5,790 nucleotides of DNA from Methanobacteriota archaeon (GCA_013152845.1 JAADFM010000107.1:1-5790); one strand, 5' to 3'. Shown: positions 1-5,327, numbered from the stretch's first letter. Notes: generated by a model from the letters alone, not told the origin. Program-made: numbers and translations.

Positions 1-405
1 GGACGAAGGCGGCGGCACTGCGGGACATGCGCTCGGCACTGGCCACCAGGACCACCGGCGCCTGGAGGAGCTTGGCAATCTCGGCCGAGGACCCCTTCTC
101 CTCCAGGGCGTTGTGGGAGTCGTAGAGGCCCATGGCCCCCTCCACAACCGCGATATCGGCACCACGGCTGTTGCGCTGGAAGCTCTCCAGGACGTCCGCA
201 GGGCTCATCATGAAGCCGTCCAGGTTCCTGGAGGGCCGGCCTGTGGCCAGGTGATGATAGCTGGGGTCTATGAAGTCCGGGCCGGTCTTGAAGGGCTGGA
301 CCACAAGGCCCCTATTTCGCAAGGCCCTCATGAGACCCACATGGAGATGGTGGTCTTGCCGGTCCGGGATGAAGTGCCTGCCAGCAGGATGCGGGGGATG
401 TCCAT
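1..405 (-). CDS. cfbB/cbiA: Cobyrinate / Ni-sirohydrochlorin a,c-diamide synthase (CbiA/CfbB family), N-terminal part, apparently frameshifted, runs off window
   Basis: Cytoplasmic glutamine-dependent ligase that amidates the a and c carboxylates of a tetrapyrrole, either cobyrinate (cobamide route) or Ni-sirohydrochlorin (coenzyme F430 route); both enzymes share this fold and I cannot separate them from the N-terminus. Reading starts at the ATG at 405-403 and gives MDIPRILLAGTSS, then the P-loop RTGKTTIS, but hits TGA at 330-328 after 25 residues. A second frame open from 331 to the window edge continues the family at once: GLMRAL, then VQPFKTGPDFIDPSYH, NLDGF, VVEGAMGLYDS and GSSAEIAKLLQAPVVLV. 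Removing two bases (a repeated TG at about 335-338) joins the frames as KTTISMGLMRAL, which fits the family exactly. Either the gene is broken, or the sequence has an error, or translation starts at the internal ATG (331) without the P-loop. The P-loop also has Arg where Gly is common (SSRTGKT). A TATA box 27 bases upstream and no Shine-Dalgarno support a leaderless start at 405. The C-terminal glutaminase domain lies outside the window. Confidence 0.82.
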
Positions 406-428
406 GAGATGAAATGGGCAATACGTGA

Positions 429-436
429 TTTAAATA
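429..436 (-). promoter_or_regulatory. TATA box for the a,c-diamide synthase gene, possibly shared with vapB
   Basis: On the minus strand this reads TATTTAAA, preceded by the purine-rich GGAGGCAA that could act as a BRE. Its centre is about 27 bases from the ATG at 405, the expected distance to an archaeal transcription start, so the transcript would be leaderless. The element is nearly symmetric (ATTTAAATA on the plus strand), so it may also fire rightward and start a vapBC transcript near 458. No other good TATA box at the right distance for vapB was found. Confidence 0.6.
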
Positions 437-466
437 TTGCCTCCCTGGTAGTGGAAAAACATTGTC

Positions 467-491
467 AATGGTAAATTTTCTGTAATGGTAA
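467..491 (+). repeat. Two direct copies of AATGGTAA ahead of vapB, possible antitoxin operator
   Basis: AATGGTAA occurs at 467-474 and again at 484-491, 17 bases start to start, in the short spacer before vapB. The second copy runs into the Shine-Dalgarno AGGAG (491-495). VapB-type antitoxins commonly bind repeated or palindromic operators near their own start, so this is a candidate autoregulatory site. That role is inference from position only. Confidence 0.3.
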
Positions 492-501
492 GGAGTATAA
501 A

Positions 502-747
502 ATGGATGATATCGCCACAGTGGATAAACAGGGCAGGGTATATCTGCCGAAGGATATCCGGGAAAAGGCAGGGGTGGAGCCGGGGACCAGGTTCCATGTA
601 GAGACCGAAGGAGAGAGGATTATCCTGGAGAAAAGGCGAAGCATCGTCAGGGAATCCAGAGGGATATTCAGGACAAAAAAGCCCATCGACGATGTAGACC
701 GAGTCATAAAAGAGGCCGTCCAGGAAATCGTGGAAAAAGAACTATGA
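502..747 (+). CDS. vapB: VapB-type antitoxin, AbrB/SpoVT (MazE-like) DNA-binding domain
   Basis: Predicted antitoxin and transcriptional autorepressor of 81 residues. Residues about 5-45 form a swapped-hairpin AbrB domain, seen as TVDKQGRVYLPKDIREKAGV followed by EPGTRF and RIILEK. Residues 46-81 (SRGIFRTKKPIDDVD, then an acidic helix ending in EKEL) are the usual kind of tail that wraps and inhibits the toxin. The start is fixed by a good Shine-Dalgarno AGGAG at 491-495, six bases before the ATG. The stop overlaps the next gene's start in ATGA, so the pair is translationally coupled. The coding sequence is less GC-rich than the metabolic genes around it and uses more A-ending codons, consistent with a mobile toxin-antitoxin module. 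The family call is firm; that it neutralises the neighbour is inferred from the pairing. Confidence 0.88.
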   Translation: MDDIATVDKQGRVYLPKDIREKAGVEPGTRFHVETEGERIILEKRRSIVRESRGIFRTKKPIDDVDRVIKEAVQEIVEKEL

Positions 748-1139
748 GATACGTGGACGTGAATGTCTTTGTCTACTGGCTCGGCGATCACCCTGAATTC
801 GGTTCGCCTGCTACGAAGATTCTGGAGAGGATAGACCAAGGAGAAAAGGCGGTGACCTCTGCCATCACCCCCTGGCTTATCCATGTGGCCTTTGAAAAAG
901 AGGCAGAAATGGGCTATTCCTTCCAGGCCCTTATGGAGAGGTTGACTGGCGTCATGAACCTAAAATTTGCTCCCCTTGATATGGAAACATACTGGAAGGC
1001 GGGAGCGCTTTCGAAACGGCACGGTCTCGACCTGGAGGACGCCATCCACCTAGCCACCGCCCTGCAACACGGCGCCAATGTCATATACTCAAATGATAAG
1101 GATTTCGATAAGGGGCCGATAGATAGGGTCTTTGAGTAA
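744..1139 (+). CDS. vapC: VapC-type PIN-domain ribonuclease toxin
   Basis: Predicted Mg-dependent endoribonuclease toxin of 131 residues, a normal PIN-domain length. The first acidic residue is D5 in MRYVDVNVFVYWL. The central acidic pair motif is LDLEDAIHLATA (D96, E98, D99), and the last is SNDKDFD (D118, D120, D122). The glutamate usually found in the TSxLTxxE region is not present: the region reads TSAITPWLIHVAFEKE, with Leu at the expected position (45) and the nearest acids at E51 and E53. It overlaps vapB by four bases, the standard arrangement. The product probably acts on RNA when freed from VapB. Activity is not certain given the missing glutamate, although some archaeal subfamilies may place it differently. 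Confidence 0.87.
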   Translation: MRYVDVNVFVYWLGDHPEFGSPATKILERIDQGEKAVTSAITPWLIHVAFEKEAEMGYSFQALMERLTGVMNLKFAPLDMETYWKAGALSKRHGLDLEDAIHLATALQHGANVIYSNDKDFDKGPIDRVFE

Positions 1140-1153
1140 TACCCAGCGCTTCC

Positions 1154-1161
1154 TTTAAATA
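1154..1161 (+). promoter_or_regulatory. TATA box of the asd operon
   Basis: TTTAAATA centred about 29 bases before the asd ATG predicts a transcription start only 2-5 bases ahead of the start codon. There is no Shine-Dalgarno in front of the ATG (the preceding bases are AAGCCACC), so the first gene should be translated from an essentially leaderless mRNA. A second A/T-rich stretch at about 1169-1176 is too close to the ATG to be its TATA box. Confidence 0.65.
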
Positions 1162-1186
1162 CCACCTCTTATATCAATAAGCCACC

Positions 1187-2236
1187 ATGAAAAAATACGA
1201 CGTAGCCGTCCTGGGCGCCACCGGCATGGTGGGCCAGAGGTTCATCGAAGGCCTGGTAGACCATCCCTTCTTCAACCTCACCGCCCTGGCCGCCTCCGAG
1301 AGGTCGGCGGGCAAGAGGTACGAGGACTGCGCCAAATGGTACATCGAAGGCGAGATGCCGGAAGAGGTCAGGGACGTAAAGGTGGTCAAGGTGGACCCGG
1401 AAGAGGTCCAGGCGGACATCGTCTTCTCGGCCCTGCCCAACCCCATCGCCGTGGACGCCGAGCCCGCCTTCGCCGAGGCCGGCTCAATCGTCTGCTCAAA
1501 CGCATCATCATACCGCATGACCGAGGACGTGCCCCTCCTCATACCGGAGGTCAACCCCGAACACCTCGACCTCATAGACGTCCAGAGGGAGAAGAGAGGC
1601 TGGGAGGGCGCCATCATCACCAACCCCAACTGCTCATCCACCATGTTCGTCCTGCCTTTAAAGCCAGTCTACGAGAAGTTCGGCATCGAGAACATGTTCG
1701 TTGCCACCCTCCAGGCCGTCTCCGGGGCAGGCTACAGCGGCGTGCCATCCATGGCCATCCTGGACAACGTCATCCCCTACATCCCAAAAGAGGAGCACAA
1801 GGACGAGACCGAGTCGCTGAAGATGCTGGGCAGGTTCGACGGCGAGAAGATCATACCAGCGGACTTCACCATCTCGGCGGTATGCCACAGGGTACCCACC
1901 CTGGACGGCCACCTGGAATCCTGCTTCGTCAAGACCAGGGAGGAGGCCACCATCGAGGAAATCAAGGCCGCCATGCGGGACTTCACGGCCCTGCCCCAGG
2001 AGCTCAAACTCCCCACCGCACCTGTACCGCCGGTCATCGTCCGGGAGGAGGAAAACAGGCCCCAGACCCGCCTGGACCGCGACGCGGGCAACGGCATGGC
2101 CGTAACCGTGGGCAGGGTCAGGGAGGACCCCATCCTGAGCTTCAAGTTCACCTGCCTGGGCCACAACACCATCAGGGGTGCGGCCGGCGCCTCCATCCTC
2201 AACGCCGAGATGCTGGTCAAGACCAGGGGGCTGTGA
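1187..2236 (+). CDS. asd: Aspartate-semialdehyde dehydrogenase, archaeal type
   Basis: Cytoplasmic NADP-dependent enzyme that reduces aspartyl-4-phosphate to aspartate-4-semialdehyde, the branch intermediate for lysine, threonine, methionine and isoleucine. The 349 residues match the length of archaeal enzymes. The N-terminal Rossmann motif is [11 protein letters not shown] (residues 10-20). The catalytic Cys is C149 in NPNCSS, with Q176 in [11 protein letters not shown] after it. The substrate-binding Arg and the general base are probably R235 and H242 in [10 protein letters not shown]. The end carries the conserved [22 protein letters not shown] (residues 80-86) and SNASSYRM are also typical. 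The start is the first ATG after a well-placed TATA box, and no in-frame upstream start is needed. It heads an apparent operon, with the next gene 22 bases downstream. Nothing looks broken. Confidence 0.95.
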   Translation: MKKYDVAVLGATGMVGQRFIEGLVDHPFFNLTALAASERSAGKRYEDCAKWYIEGEMPEEVRDVKVVKVDPEEVQADIVFSALPNPIAVDAEPAFAEAGSIVCSNASSYRMTEDVPLLIPEVNPEHLDLIDVQREKRGWEGAIITNPNCSSTMFVLPLKPVYEKFGIENMFVATLQAVSGAGYSGVPSMAILDNVIPYIPKEEHKDETESLKMLGRFDGEKIIPADFTISAVCHRVPTLDGHLESCFVKTREEATIEEIKAAMRDFTALPQELKLPTAPVPPVIVREEENRPQTRLDRDAGNGMAVTVGRVREDPILSFKFTCLGHNTIRGAAGASILNAEMLVKTRGL

Positions 2237-2242
2237 GGGGGG
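2237..2242 (+). promoter_or_regulatory. G-run that may act as Shine-Dalgarno for the marker-12 gene
   Basis: GGGGGG follows directly on the asd stop codon (TGA, 2234-2236). It sits 7 bases before an in-frame ATC (2250) and 16 bases before the in-frame TTG (2259). The spacing fits the rare codon better, which leaves the start of the downstream gene uncertain. Confidence 0.3.
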
Positions 2243-2258
2243 AATCGGCATCTCCACG

Positions 2259-3197
2259 TTGGGGATAGACCACGGCACCCGGGCCGTCAGGTTCTCGGTC
2301 CTGCCGGAGGGCATCTATTTCCAAATCGAAAGGGAGAGGCTCGGCCATGTCTCGGTCCTGGAGGAGATAGAGCGGCGCATGCCCCTCCACGACATCGAGC
2401 TCGTGGCCCTGGCCTATTCCATGGGGGACGGGATAGATGCCATCACCCCAATCCATAAGGTAGAGAACCGTGGACAACTCGAGAAGGTCACCGGGGAGTT
2501 TGTCGGAGGCGGGACCAGGGTCTTTGACGAGATTGCCGCATCGAGCCTGCCGGCGGTCCTCCTGCCGGGCCTCCACCGGGGAATCTCCTGCCTGGACCCC
2601 CGGTTCCGGGCCCTCTACTCCCACATGGCATCGGCAGAGAAGGTGGGGCTGGGGTACCGCGCCCACCTGGAGACCGGCGCAGAGAACCTCATCGTGGCGG
2701 ACATCAGCTCCAATACCGTGACCATAGGGATAAAGGACGGCAGGTTCCTCGGCGCCGTGGACGCCTGCCTTGGGGCCCCGGGCATCCTCCACGGCCCCCT
2801 GGACCTGGAGGCCATAAGGAGGGTTGACAGGGGGGAGACGACCGCAAACCAGGCCTTCTACTCCATGGGGGTGGAGCGCATCGGTGGTCCCGGCGACCTC
2901 CTGGATGGCAGGACCGAAAGGGAGCGCCTCGCCAGGGACGCCCTGGTCATGGCCGCGGAGATGGAGGTCCGCTCATTCCTCGCCGTGGTTGAACCCGAGG
3001 CCATCGCCATAGCAGGCTCGGCAGGCATCCACCACGGGGTGTTTCCCAGGCTTAAGACCGGCCTGGAAGAGGTGGCCCGGGTCCACCGCCTGAACGTCTA
3101 TGCCGCCTCCACGGGGGCTGCGGAGATAGCCTGGGGCATCCTGGAGGGGGAAAAAGAGTTTTTAGGCATCAGATACATAGGGGACACCCATGGCTAA
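2259..3197 (+). CDS. Methanogenesis marker protein 12 (ASKHA-fold, DUF1464-like), function unknown
   Basis: Predicted cytoplasmic protein of 312 residues, of the family I recognise as methanogenesis marker 12, known mainly from methanogens and without an assigned reaction. Hallmarks in order: a phosphate-1-like loop GIDHGTRAVRFSV at the N-terminus, YSMGDGI, VGGGTRVFDEI, PGLHRG, YSHMASAEKVGLGY, a phosphate-2-like VADISSNTVTIGIKDG, then GAPGILHGPLDLEAIRRVD, and an adenosine-loop-like IAIAGSAGIHHG. This pattern suggests an actin/sugar-kinase/Hsp70 (ASKHA) ATP-binding fold. No in-frame ATG lies near the conserved N-terminus, so I chose TTG at 2259, which puts the GIDHGT motif at residue 2. An in-frame ATG at 2178 would lie inside asd and add 27 unrelated residues. 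An unusual ATC start at 2250 is possible. It lies 22 bases after asd and overlaps the next gene by 8 bases, so all three are probably co-transcribed. Confidence 0.85.
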   Translation: MGIDHGTRAVRFSVLPEGIYFQIERERLGHVSVLEEIERRMPLHDIELVALAYSMGDGIDAITPIHKVENRGQLEKVTGEFVGGGTRVFDEIAASSLPAVLLPGLHRGISCLDPRFRALYSHMASAEKVGLGYRAHLETGAENLIVADISSNTVTIGIKDGRFLGAVDACLGAPGILHGPLDLEAIRRVDRGETTANQAFYSMGVERIGGPGDLLDGRTERERLARDALVMAAEMEVRSFLAVVEPEAIAIAGSAGIHHGVFPRLKTGLEEVARVHRLNVYAASTGAAEIAWGILEGEKEFLGIRYIGDTHG

Positions 3198-3345
3198 GTA
3201 CGAATACACCCTCCTCAACATGACACACATCAGGGGCAAGGGCATGATTGCCCAGGAGAGCGTCCTCAACAAACTGGGCAAAGACGGCTGGGAACTGGCC
3301 GGTATCGACGGGGAGATGTATATCTTCAAACGAAAAATGGAGTAG
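3190..3345 (+). CDS. Small DUF4177-like protein
   Basis: A 51-residue protein, MAKYEYTLLNM to YIFKRKME. It has the pattern of DUF4177 proteins: a first strand (KYEYTLL), a helix ending in LNKLGKDGWELAGI, and a last strand EMYIFKR. Function is unknown. There is no membrane segment and no cysteine. The ATG overlaps the last 8 bases of the marker-12 gene in another frame, and AGGGGA at 3179-3184 offers a modest Shine-Dalgarno. It is therefore probably the last gene of the asd operon. It ends 13 bases before the stop of the convergent histone gene, so the 3' ends of the two transcripts are likely to overlap. Confidence 0.8.
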   Translation: MAKYEYTLLNMTHIRGKGMIAQESVLNKLGKDGWELAGIDGEMYIFKRKME

Positions 3346-3358
3346 GGGAAAAGAGGAC

Positions 3359-3559
3359 CTACCTGGCCGCGAGTTTTATGTCGCTGGCCTTGACAGTCCT
3401 TCTTCCCGCATGCTTTGCCAGGGTCCCGGCCTCGGCCGCTATCTCGGTCCCGATCTCCTCCAGGACCTCGGCCAGGAGGGCAGCCGCATCGTTGCCCACC
3501 CGAAGCTTCGTCGCATTCCTAATAATCCGATCGCACGCTGCCAATGGAATTTCGCCCAT
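3359..3559 (-). CDS. Archaeal histone (HMf-like)
   Basis: DNA-wrapping chromatin protein of 66 residues, a single histone fold with no tails, which would form dimers and longer stacks on DNA. The sequence runs MGEIPLAACDRIIRNA (helix 1), RVGNDAAALLAEVLEEIGTE and on through AAEAGTLAKHAGR (long helix 2), then RTVKASDIKLAAR (strand and helix 3). Typical features are the RIIRNA arginine helix, R20-V in the first loop, the AKHAGR segment, and TVKASDI before the final helix. The start at 3559 is chosen over an in-frame ATG at 3649 because a strong Shine-Dalgarno AGGTGA lies 4 bases upstream and the protein then begins like other archaeal histones. The longer version would read through the promoter. 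It is monocistronic and convergent with the asd operon. Confidence 0.95.
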   Translation of the reverse strand: MGEIPLAACDRIIRNATKLRVGNDAAALLAEVLEEIGTEIAAEAGTLAKHAGRRTVKASDIKLAAR

Positions 3560-3563
3560 ATTA

Positions 3564-3569
3564 TCACCT
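3564..3569 (-). promoter_or_regulatory. Shine-Dalgarno of the histone gene
   Basis: AGGTGA on the minus strand, 4 bases before the ATG at 3559, matches the anti-Shine-Dalgarno very well. It decides the histone start. Given the TATA position, it lies almost at the 5' end of the mRNA. Confidence 0.75.
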
Positions 3570-3582
3570 GTATTTCTATCCA

Positions 3583-3592
3583 TTCCATGGAA
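3583..3592. promoter_or_regulatory. 10-base palindrome TTCCATGGAA just downstream of the histone TATA box
   Basis: A perfect palindrome lies between the TATA box (3593-3600) and the predicted transcription start (about 3570). A protein bound there would block transcription, so it is a candidate operator. No match to a known regulator is claimed, and a palindrome of this size can occur by chance. Confidence 0.3.
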
Positions 3593-3608
3593 CATATAAA
3601 CCTTTCGC
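3593..3608 (-). promoter_or_regulatory. BRE and TATA box of the histone gene
   Basis: On the minus strand GCGAAAGG (3608-3601) is followed by TTTATATG (3600-3593). This is a strong archaeal BRE/TATA pair. The predicted start near 3570 gives a leader of only about 10 bases that begins at the Shine-Dalgarno. Confidence 0.8.
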
Positions 3609-3609
3609 C

Positions 3610-3652
3610 AAAAAATTACCCAAGGGACCCTATACCCTATAAAACCCAAAAA
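3610..3652 (-). terminator. Oligo-T tracts ending the hdrCB transcript
   Basis: Downstream of the hdrB stop (3662-3660) the minus strand carries T5 (3652-3648), T4 (3644-3641) and T6 (3615-3610), in the style of archaeal transcription termination at T tracts. A tandem 7-base repeat, CCCTATA on the plus strand at 3628-3641, lies between them. The last tract adjoins the histone promoter, so termination here would also keep hdrCB transcription out of the histone gene. Confidence 0.5.
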
Positions 3653-3659
3653 TCTATTA

Positions 3660-4580
3660 TTATTGCGCCTTCAAAGATTTTATCAGGTTTTTGGTAGATA
3701 CGAGATTCTTATCCAGGCCGAGTTTCCTTGGTTCGATGCCCAGGGCCAGTCCCAGTAGCTGGGTCAGGTACAGCACGGGCATCTCCATATCGTCCTGGTA
3801 GGCCGCGGCGATGGCCTTCTGCTTGGCGTCCAGGGCCATGTGGCAGAGGGGGCAAGCCGTCACCACGAAGTCCGCGCCTGAATCCCTGGCATCCTTCAGG
3901 ATGGCGTAGGTCATCTTCATGAAGAGCTCCTCGTTGGGCAGAAGCTGCGTCCCCCCGCAGCACCTGAGCCTGCTCTGGAACCTGATGGGTCTGGCCCCGG
4001 TGAGCCTTATGACCTCCTCCAGGGTCCCTGGGTCTTCTGGGCTGTCGAAGGGGTCGTCTCTCGGGGGCCTGACGATGAGGCAGCCGTAGTACGGGGCGGC
4101 CTTGAGGCCGTGCAGGGGCGTCTTCACCTTTTCCCTGATGGCCTCCGGCCCCACGTCCCTGGCAAGGATTTCGAGGATGTGCTTCACCGCGATGCCGCCC
4201 TTGTACTCCAGCCCGGCCGCACCCAGGGCCTCCCTTATCTTCCTCCCGGTATCGGGACTGGACCTTGCGGCGTCTCCGGCCATCCAGGTCTTCATGTAGC
4301 ACTCCGGACAGGGGGACGTGATGTCCAGACCCTCCTTCTCGGCCAGGGCCAGGTTGCGGGCAGGCAGGGCAAGGCCCAGGAGGTGGTCCGTGGAAGAGGC
4401 CGCAGTGGCGCCGCAGCAGTTCCAGTCGATATCCACAAGCTCGACGTCCAGAGCATTGAAGACCTCCCGGGTGGCCATGTCGTACTCCCTGGCCGAGGCC
4501 TCCAGAGAGCAGCCTGGGAAGTAGGCGTACCTCAGCCTCTGGGTCGCCCCGTCTTCCTGGACATCACCTTCATCCGTCAT
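3660..4580 (-). CDS. hdrB: Heterodisulfide reductase subunit B (HdrB, HdrB2-like), two CCG domains
   Basis: Subunit that carries the noncubane 4Fe-4S clusters at which CoM-S-S-CoB (or a related disulfide) is reduced in the cytoplasm. The 306 residues hold both cysteine-rich CCG motifs intact: C24, C55-C56, C91 and C94 in the first, and C167, C207-C208, C243 and C246 in the second. Characteristic stretches are YFPGCSLEASAREYDMATRE, WNCCGAT, SPCPECY, YYGCLIVRPPRDDPFDSPED, RCCGGTQ and TACPLCHMALD. The PGCSL and YYGCLxVRPP wording resembles HdrB2-type subunits of methanogens and of sulfate reducers rather than the classical HdrB. The start at 4580 is supported by GGAGGT at 4592-4587, six bases upstream, and by a 4-base ATGA overlap with hdrC. 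This adds about 16 acidic residues before the conserved RYAYFPGC. The N-terminal extension is not conserved in families I recall. The electron donor HdrA is not in the window. The substrate could be another disulfide or the subunit could belong to an Hdr-like complex. Confidence 0.9.
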   Translation of the reverse strand: MTDEGDVQEDGATQRLRYAYFPGCSLEASAREYDMATREVFNALDVELVDIDWNCCGATAASSTDHLLGLALPARNLALAEKEGLDITSPCPECYMKTWMAGDAARSSPDTGRKIREALGAAGLEYKGGIAVKHILEILARDVGPEAIREKVKTPLHGLKAAPYYGCLIVRPPRDDPFDSPEDPGTLEEVIRLTGARPIRFQSRLRCCGGTQLLPNEELFMKMTYAILKDARDSGADFVVTACPLCHMALDAKQKAIAAAYQDDMEMPVLYLTQLLGLALGIEPRKLGLDKNLVSTKNLIKSLKAQ

Positions 4581-5188
4581 TTCCGGACCTCCATCTCGCG
4601 GACCTTCCTCACGATCTTCCTCACCTGCTCCAGGTCCTTTGTCCTGTGGGGCAGGAGGCTCAGCTTGCCCCTCCGGGCCATCTCCAGTCCCAGGGGGGCG
4701 TCCTTCACGAGCTCCCTGGCGGCATCTATCGGACCATCCCTGGTCCGCATGGCTATCTTGGCCATGAGCATGGGCTCGAAGAGGCGGCCGTAGTTTTCAA
4801 CTATCTCGACAAAGCTCTGGTAGAAGGCAGGGGAACGGGGGTTGTCGATTTCCCTGCCCTCCTTCTGGGCCAGCTCCCGGCAGGCGGTCATGACCTTGGC
4901 GATGTCGATGCCCCGGGGGCAGCGGGTGGTGCAGGTGAAGCAGGAGGCGCATACCCAGATGGTCCCGCTGGCCAGGACCTGGTCCTTCATGCCCAGGTTT
5001 ATCATGCGGAGGAGCTTCCTGGGGGTGTGGTCCATCATGAAGACCACAGGACAGCCGCCGCTGCAGGAGCCGCACTGGTAGCAGAGGTGGGCGTCCCTGC
5101 CGCCGTGCTCCTCCACCTGGGTGACAAAGTCCGCCTCGCACTCCCTAAGCCGTACGGGCTGGTAGGACACATCAGAAGCAGCGGGCAT
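4577..5188 (-). CDS. hdrC: Heterodisulfide reductase subunit C (HdrC), two 4Fe-4S clusters
   Basis: Small ferredoxin-like subunit that would pass electrons from HdrA (or another donor) to HdrB. Two cubane-cluster motifs are complete: C36, C39, C42, C46-P (CYQCGSCSGGCP) and C80, C83, C86, C90-P (CASCFTCTTRCPRGIDI). PRKLLRMINLGM between them and the helical tail are usual for HdrC. The ATG at 5188 is chosen, giving 203 residues. A longer in-frame reading from 5332 would include a duplicated kinase tail and the gene's own TATA box in its first 48 codons, which is not credible. There is no Shine-Dalgarno at 5188, but a TATA box 27 bases upstream, so the message should be leaderless. hdrB follows with a 4-base overlap. 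Confidence 0.92.
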   Translation of the reverse strand: MPAASDVSYQPVRLRECEADFVTQVEEHGGRDAHLCYQCGSCSGGCPVVFMMDHTPRKLLRMINLGMKDQVLASGTIWVCASCFTCTTRCPRGIDIAKVMTACRELAQKEGREIDNPRSPAFYQSFVEIVENYGRLFEPMLMAKIAMRTRDGPIDAARELVKDAPLGLEMARRGKLSLLPHRTKDLEQVRKIVRKVREMEVRK

Positions 5189-5210
5189 GGGATATTGTTC
5201 ATAATAAATC

Positions 5211-5220
5211 CTTATAAATA
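5211..5220 (-). promoter_or_regulatory. TATA box of the hdrCB operon
   Basis: The minus strand reads TATTTATAAG, centred about 27 bases from the hdrC ATG, which predicts transcription starting at or one or two bases before that codon. This gives hdrCB a promoter independent of the upstream histidine kinase gene. Confidence 0.7.
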
Positions 5221-5246
5221 ATTTTGGTTGCCGGGCCCAGGCCACC

Positions 5247-5310
5247 TCAATCCCGGGGCTCCTTGGGAACCCTGACGTGGAAGATGCTACCCCCTTCGGG
5301 GTTGCCTTCG
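5247..5310 (-). pseudogene. Duplicated C-terminal tail of a histidine kinase, detached remnant
   Basis: In the kinase reading frame the minus strand reads EGNPEGGSIFHVRVPKEPRD followed by TGA (5249-5247). This matches the C-terminus of the intact kinase at 5369-5790 residue for residue up to VPK, apart from one Asp-to-Gly change, and then ends differently (EPRD instead of GGP). There is no ATPase domain or start ahead of it. It is either what is left of a second kinase or the displaced original 3' end of the present one. The preceding 20 or so codons in this frame (to the LAEIPQSDGATF stretch) stay open but resemble nothing I know. Confidence 0.6.
5261..5310. repeat. 50-base direct repeat, copy 1
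   Basis: Identical to 5380-5429 at 49 of 50 positions; the only difference is C at 5305 against T at 5424. The flanks on both sides differ at once. The copies lie 119 bases apart, start to start. Confidence 0.95.
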
Positions 5311-5327
5311 CAACTTCTGAAAGTTGC
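5310..5327. other. Hairpin, 7-base stem GCAACTT / AAGTTGC
   Basis: GCAACTT, a CTGA loop, then AAGTTGC. The left arm overlaps a second possible hairpin, TTGC-CTTC-GCAA at 5302-5313, so the two structures exclude each other. It lies directly at the end of repeat copy 1. Confidence 0.5.

Noticed and set aside
113..412. Plus-strand open frame of 99 codons at the left edge
   Set aside because: It lies opposite the a,c-diamide synthase, has no family motifs, and is explained as a shadow of that gene.
2178..2258. Longer N-terminus for the marker-12 gene from an ATG inside asd
   Set aside because: The added 27 residues are encoded mostly by asd in another frame and precede the conserved N-terminal motif.
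1336..2268. Plus-strand open frame of 310 codons overlapping asd
   Set aside because: Arg/His/Pro/Gly-rich composition, out of frame within a clear asd gene. Typical of GC-rich shadow frames.
3560..3649. Extended histone start at 3649
   Set aside because: It would translate the histone's own BRE, TATA box and Shine-Dalgarno. The 66-residue form fits the family.
3248..3697. Plus-strand open frame of 149 codons across the histone region
   Set aside because: It overlaps the DUF4177-like gene and the whole histone gene, covers the intergenic promoter, and has no recognisable domain.
4110..4793. Plus-strand open frame of 227 codons opposite hdrB and hdrC
   Set aside because: Antisense to genes with complete cysteine motifs, with a low-complexity Gly/Pro/Leu/Arg product.
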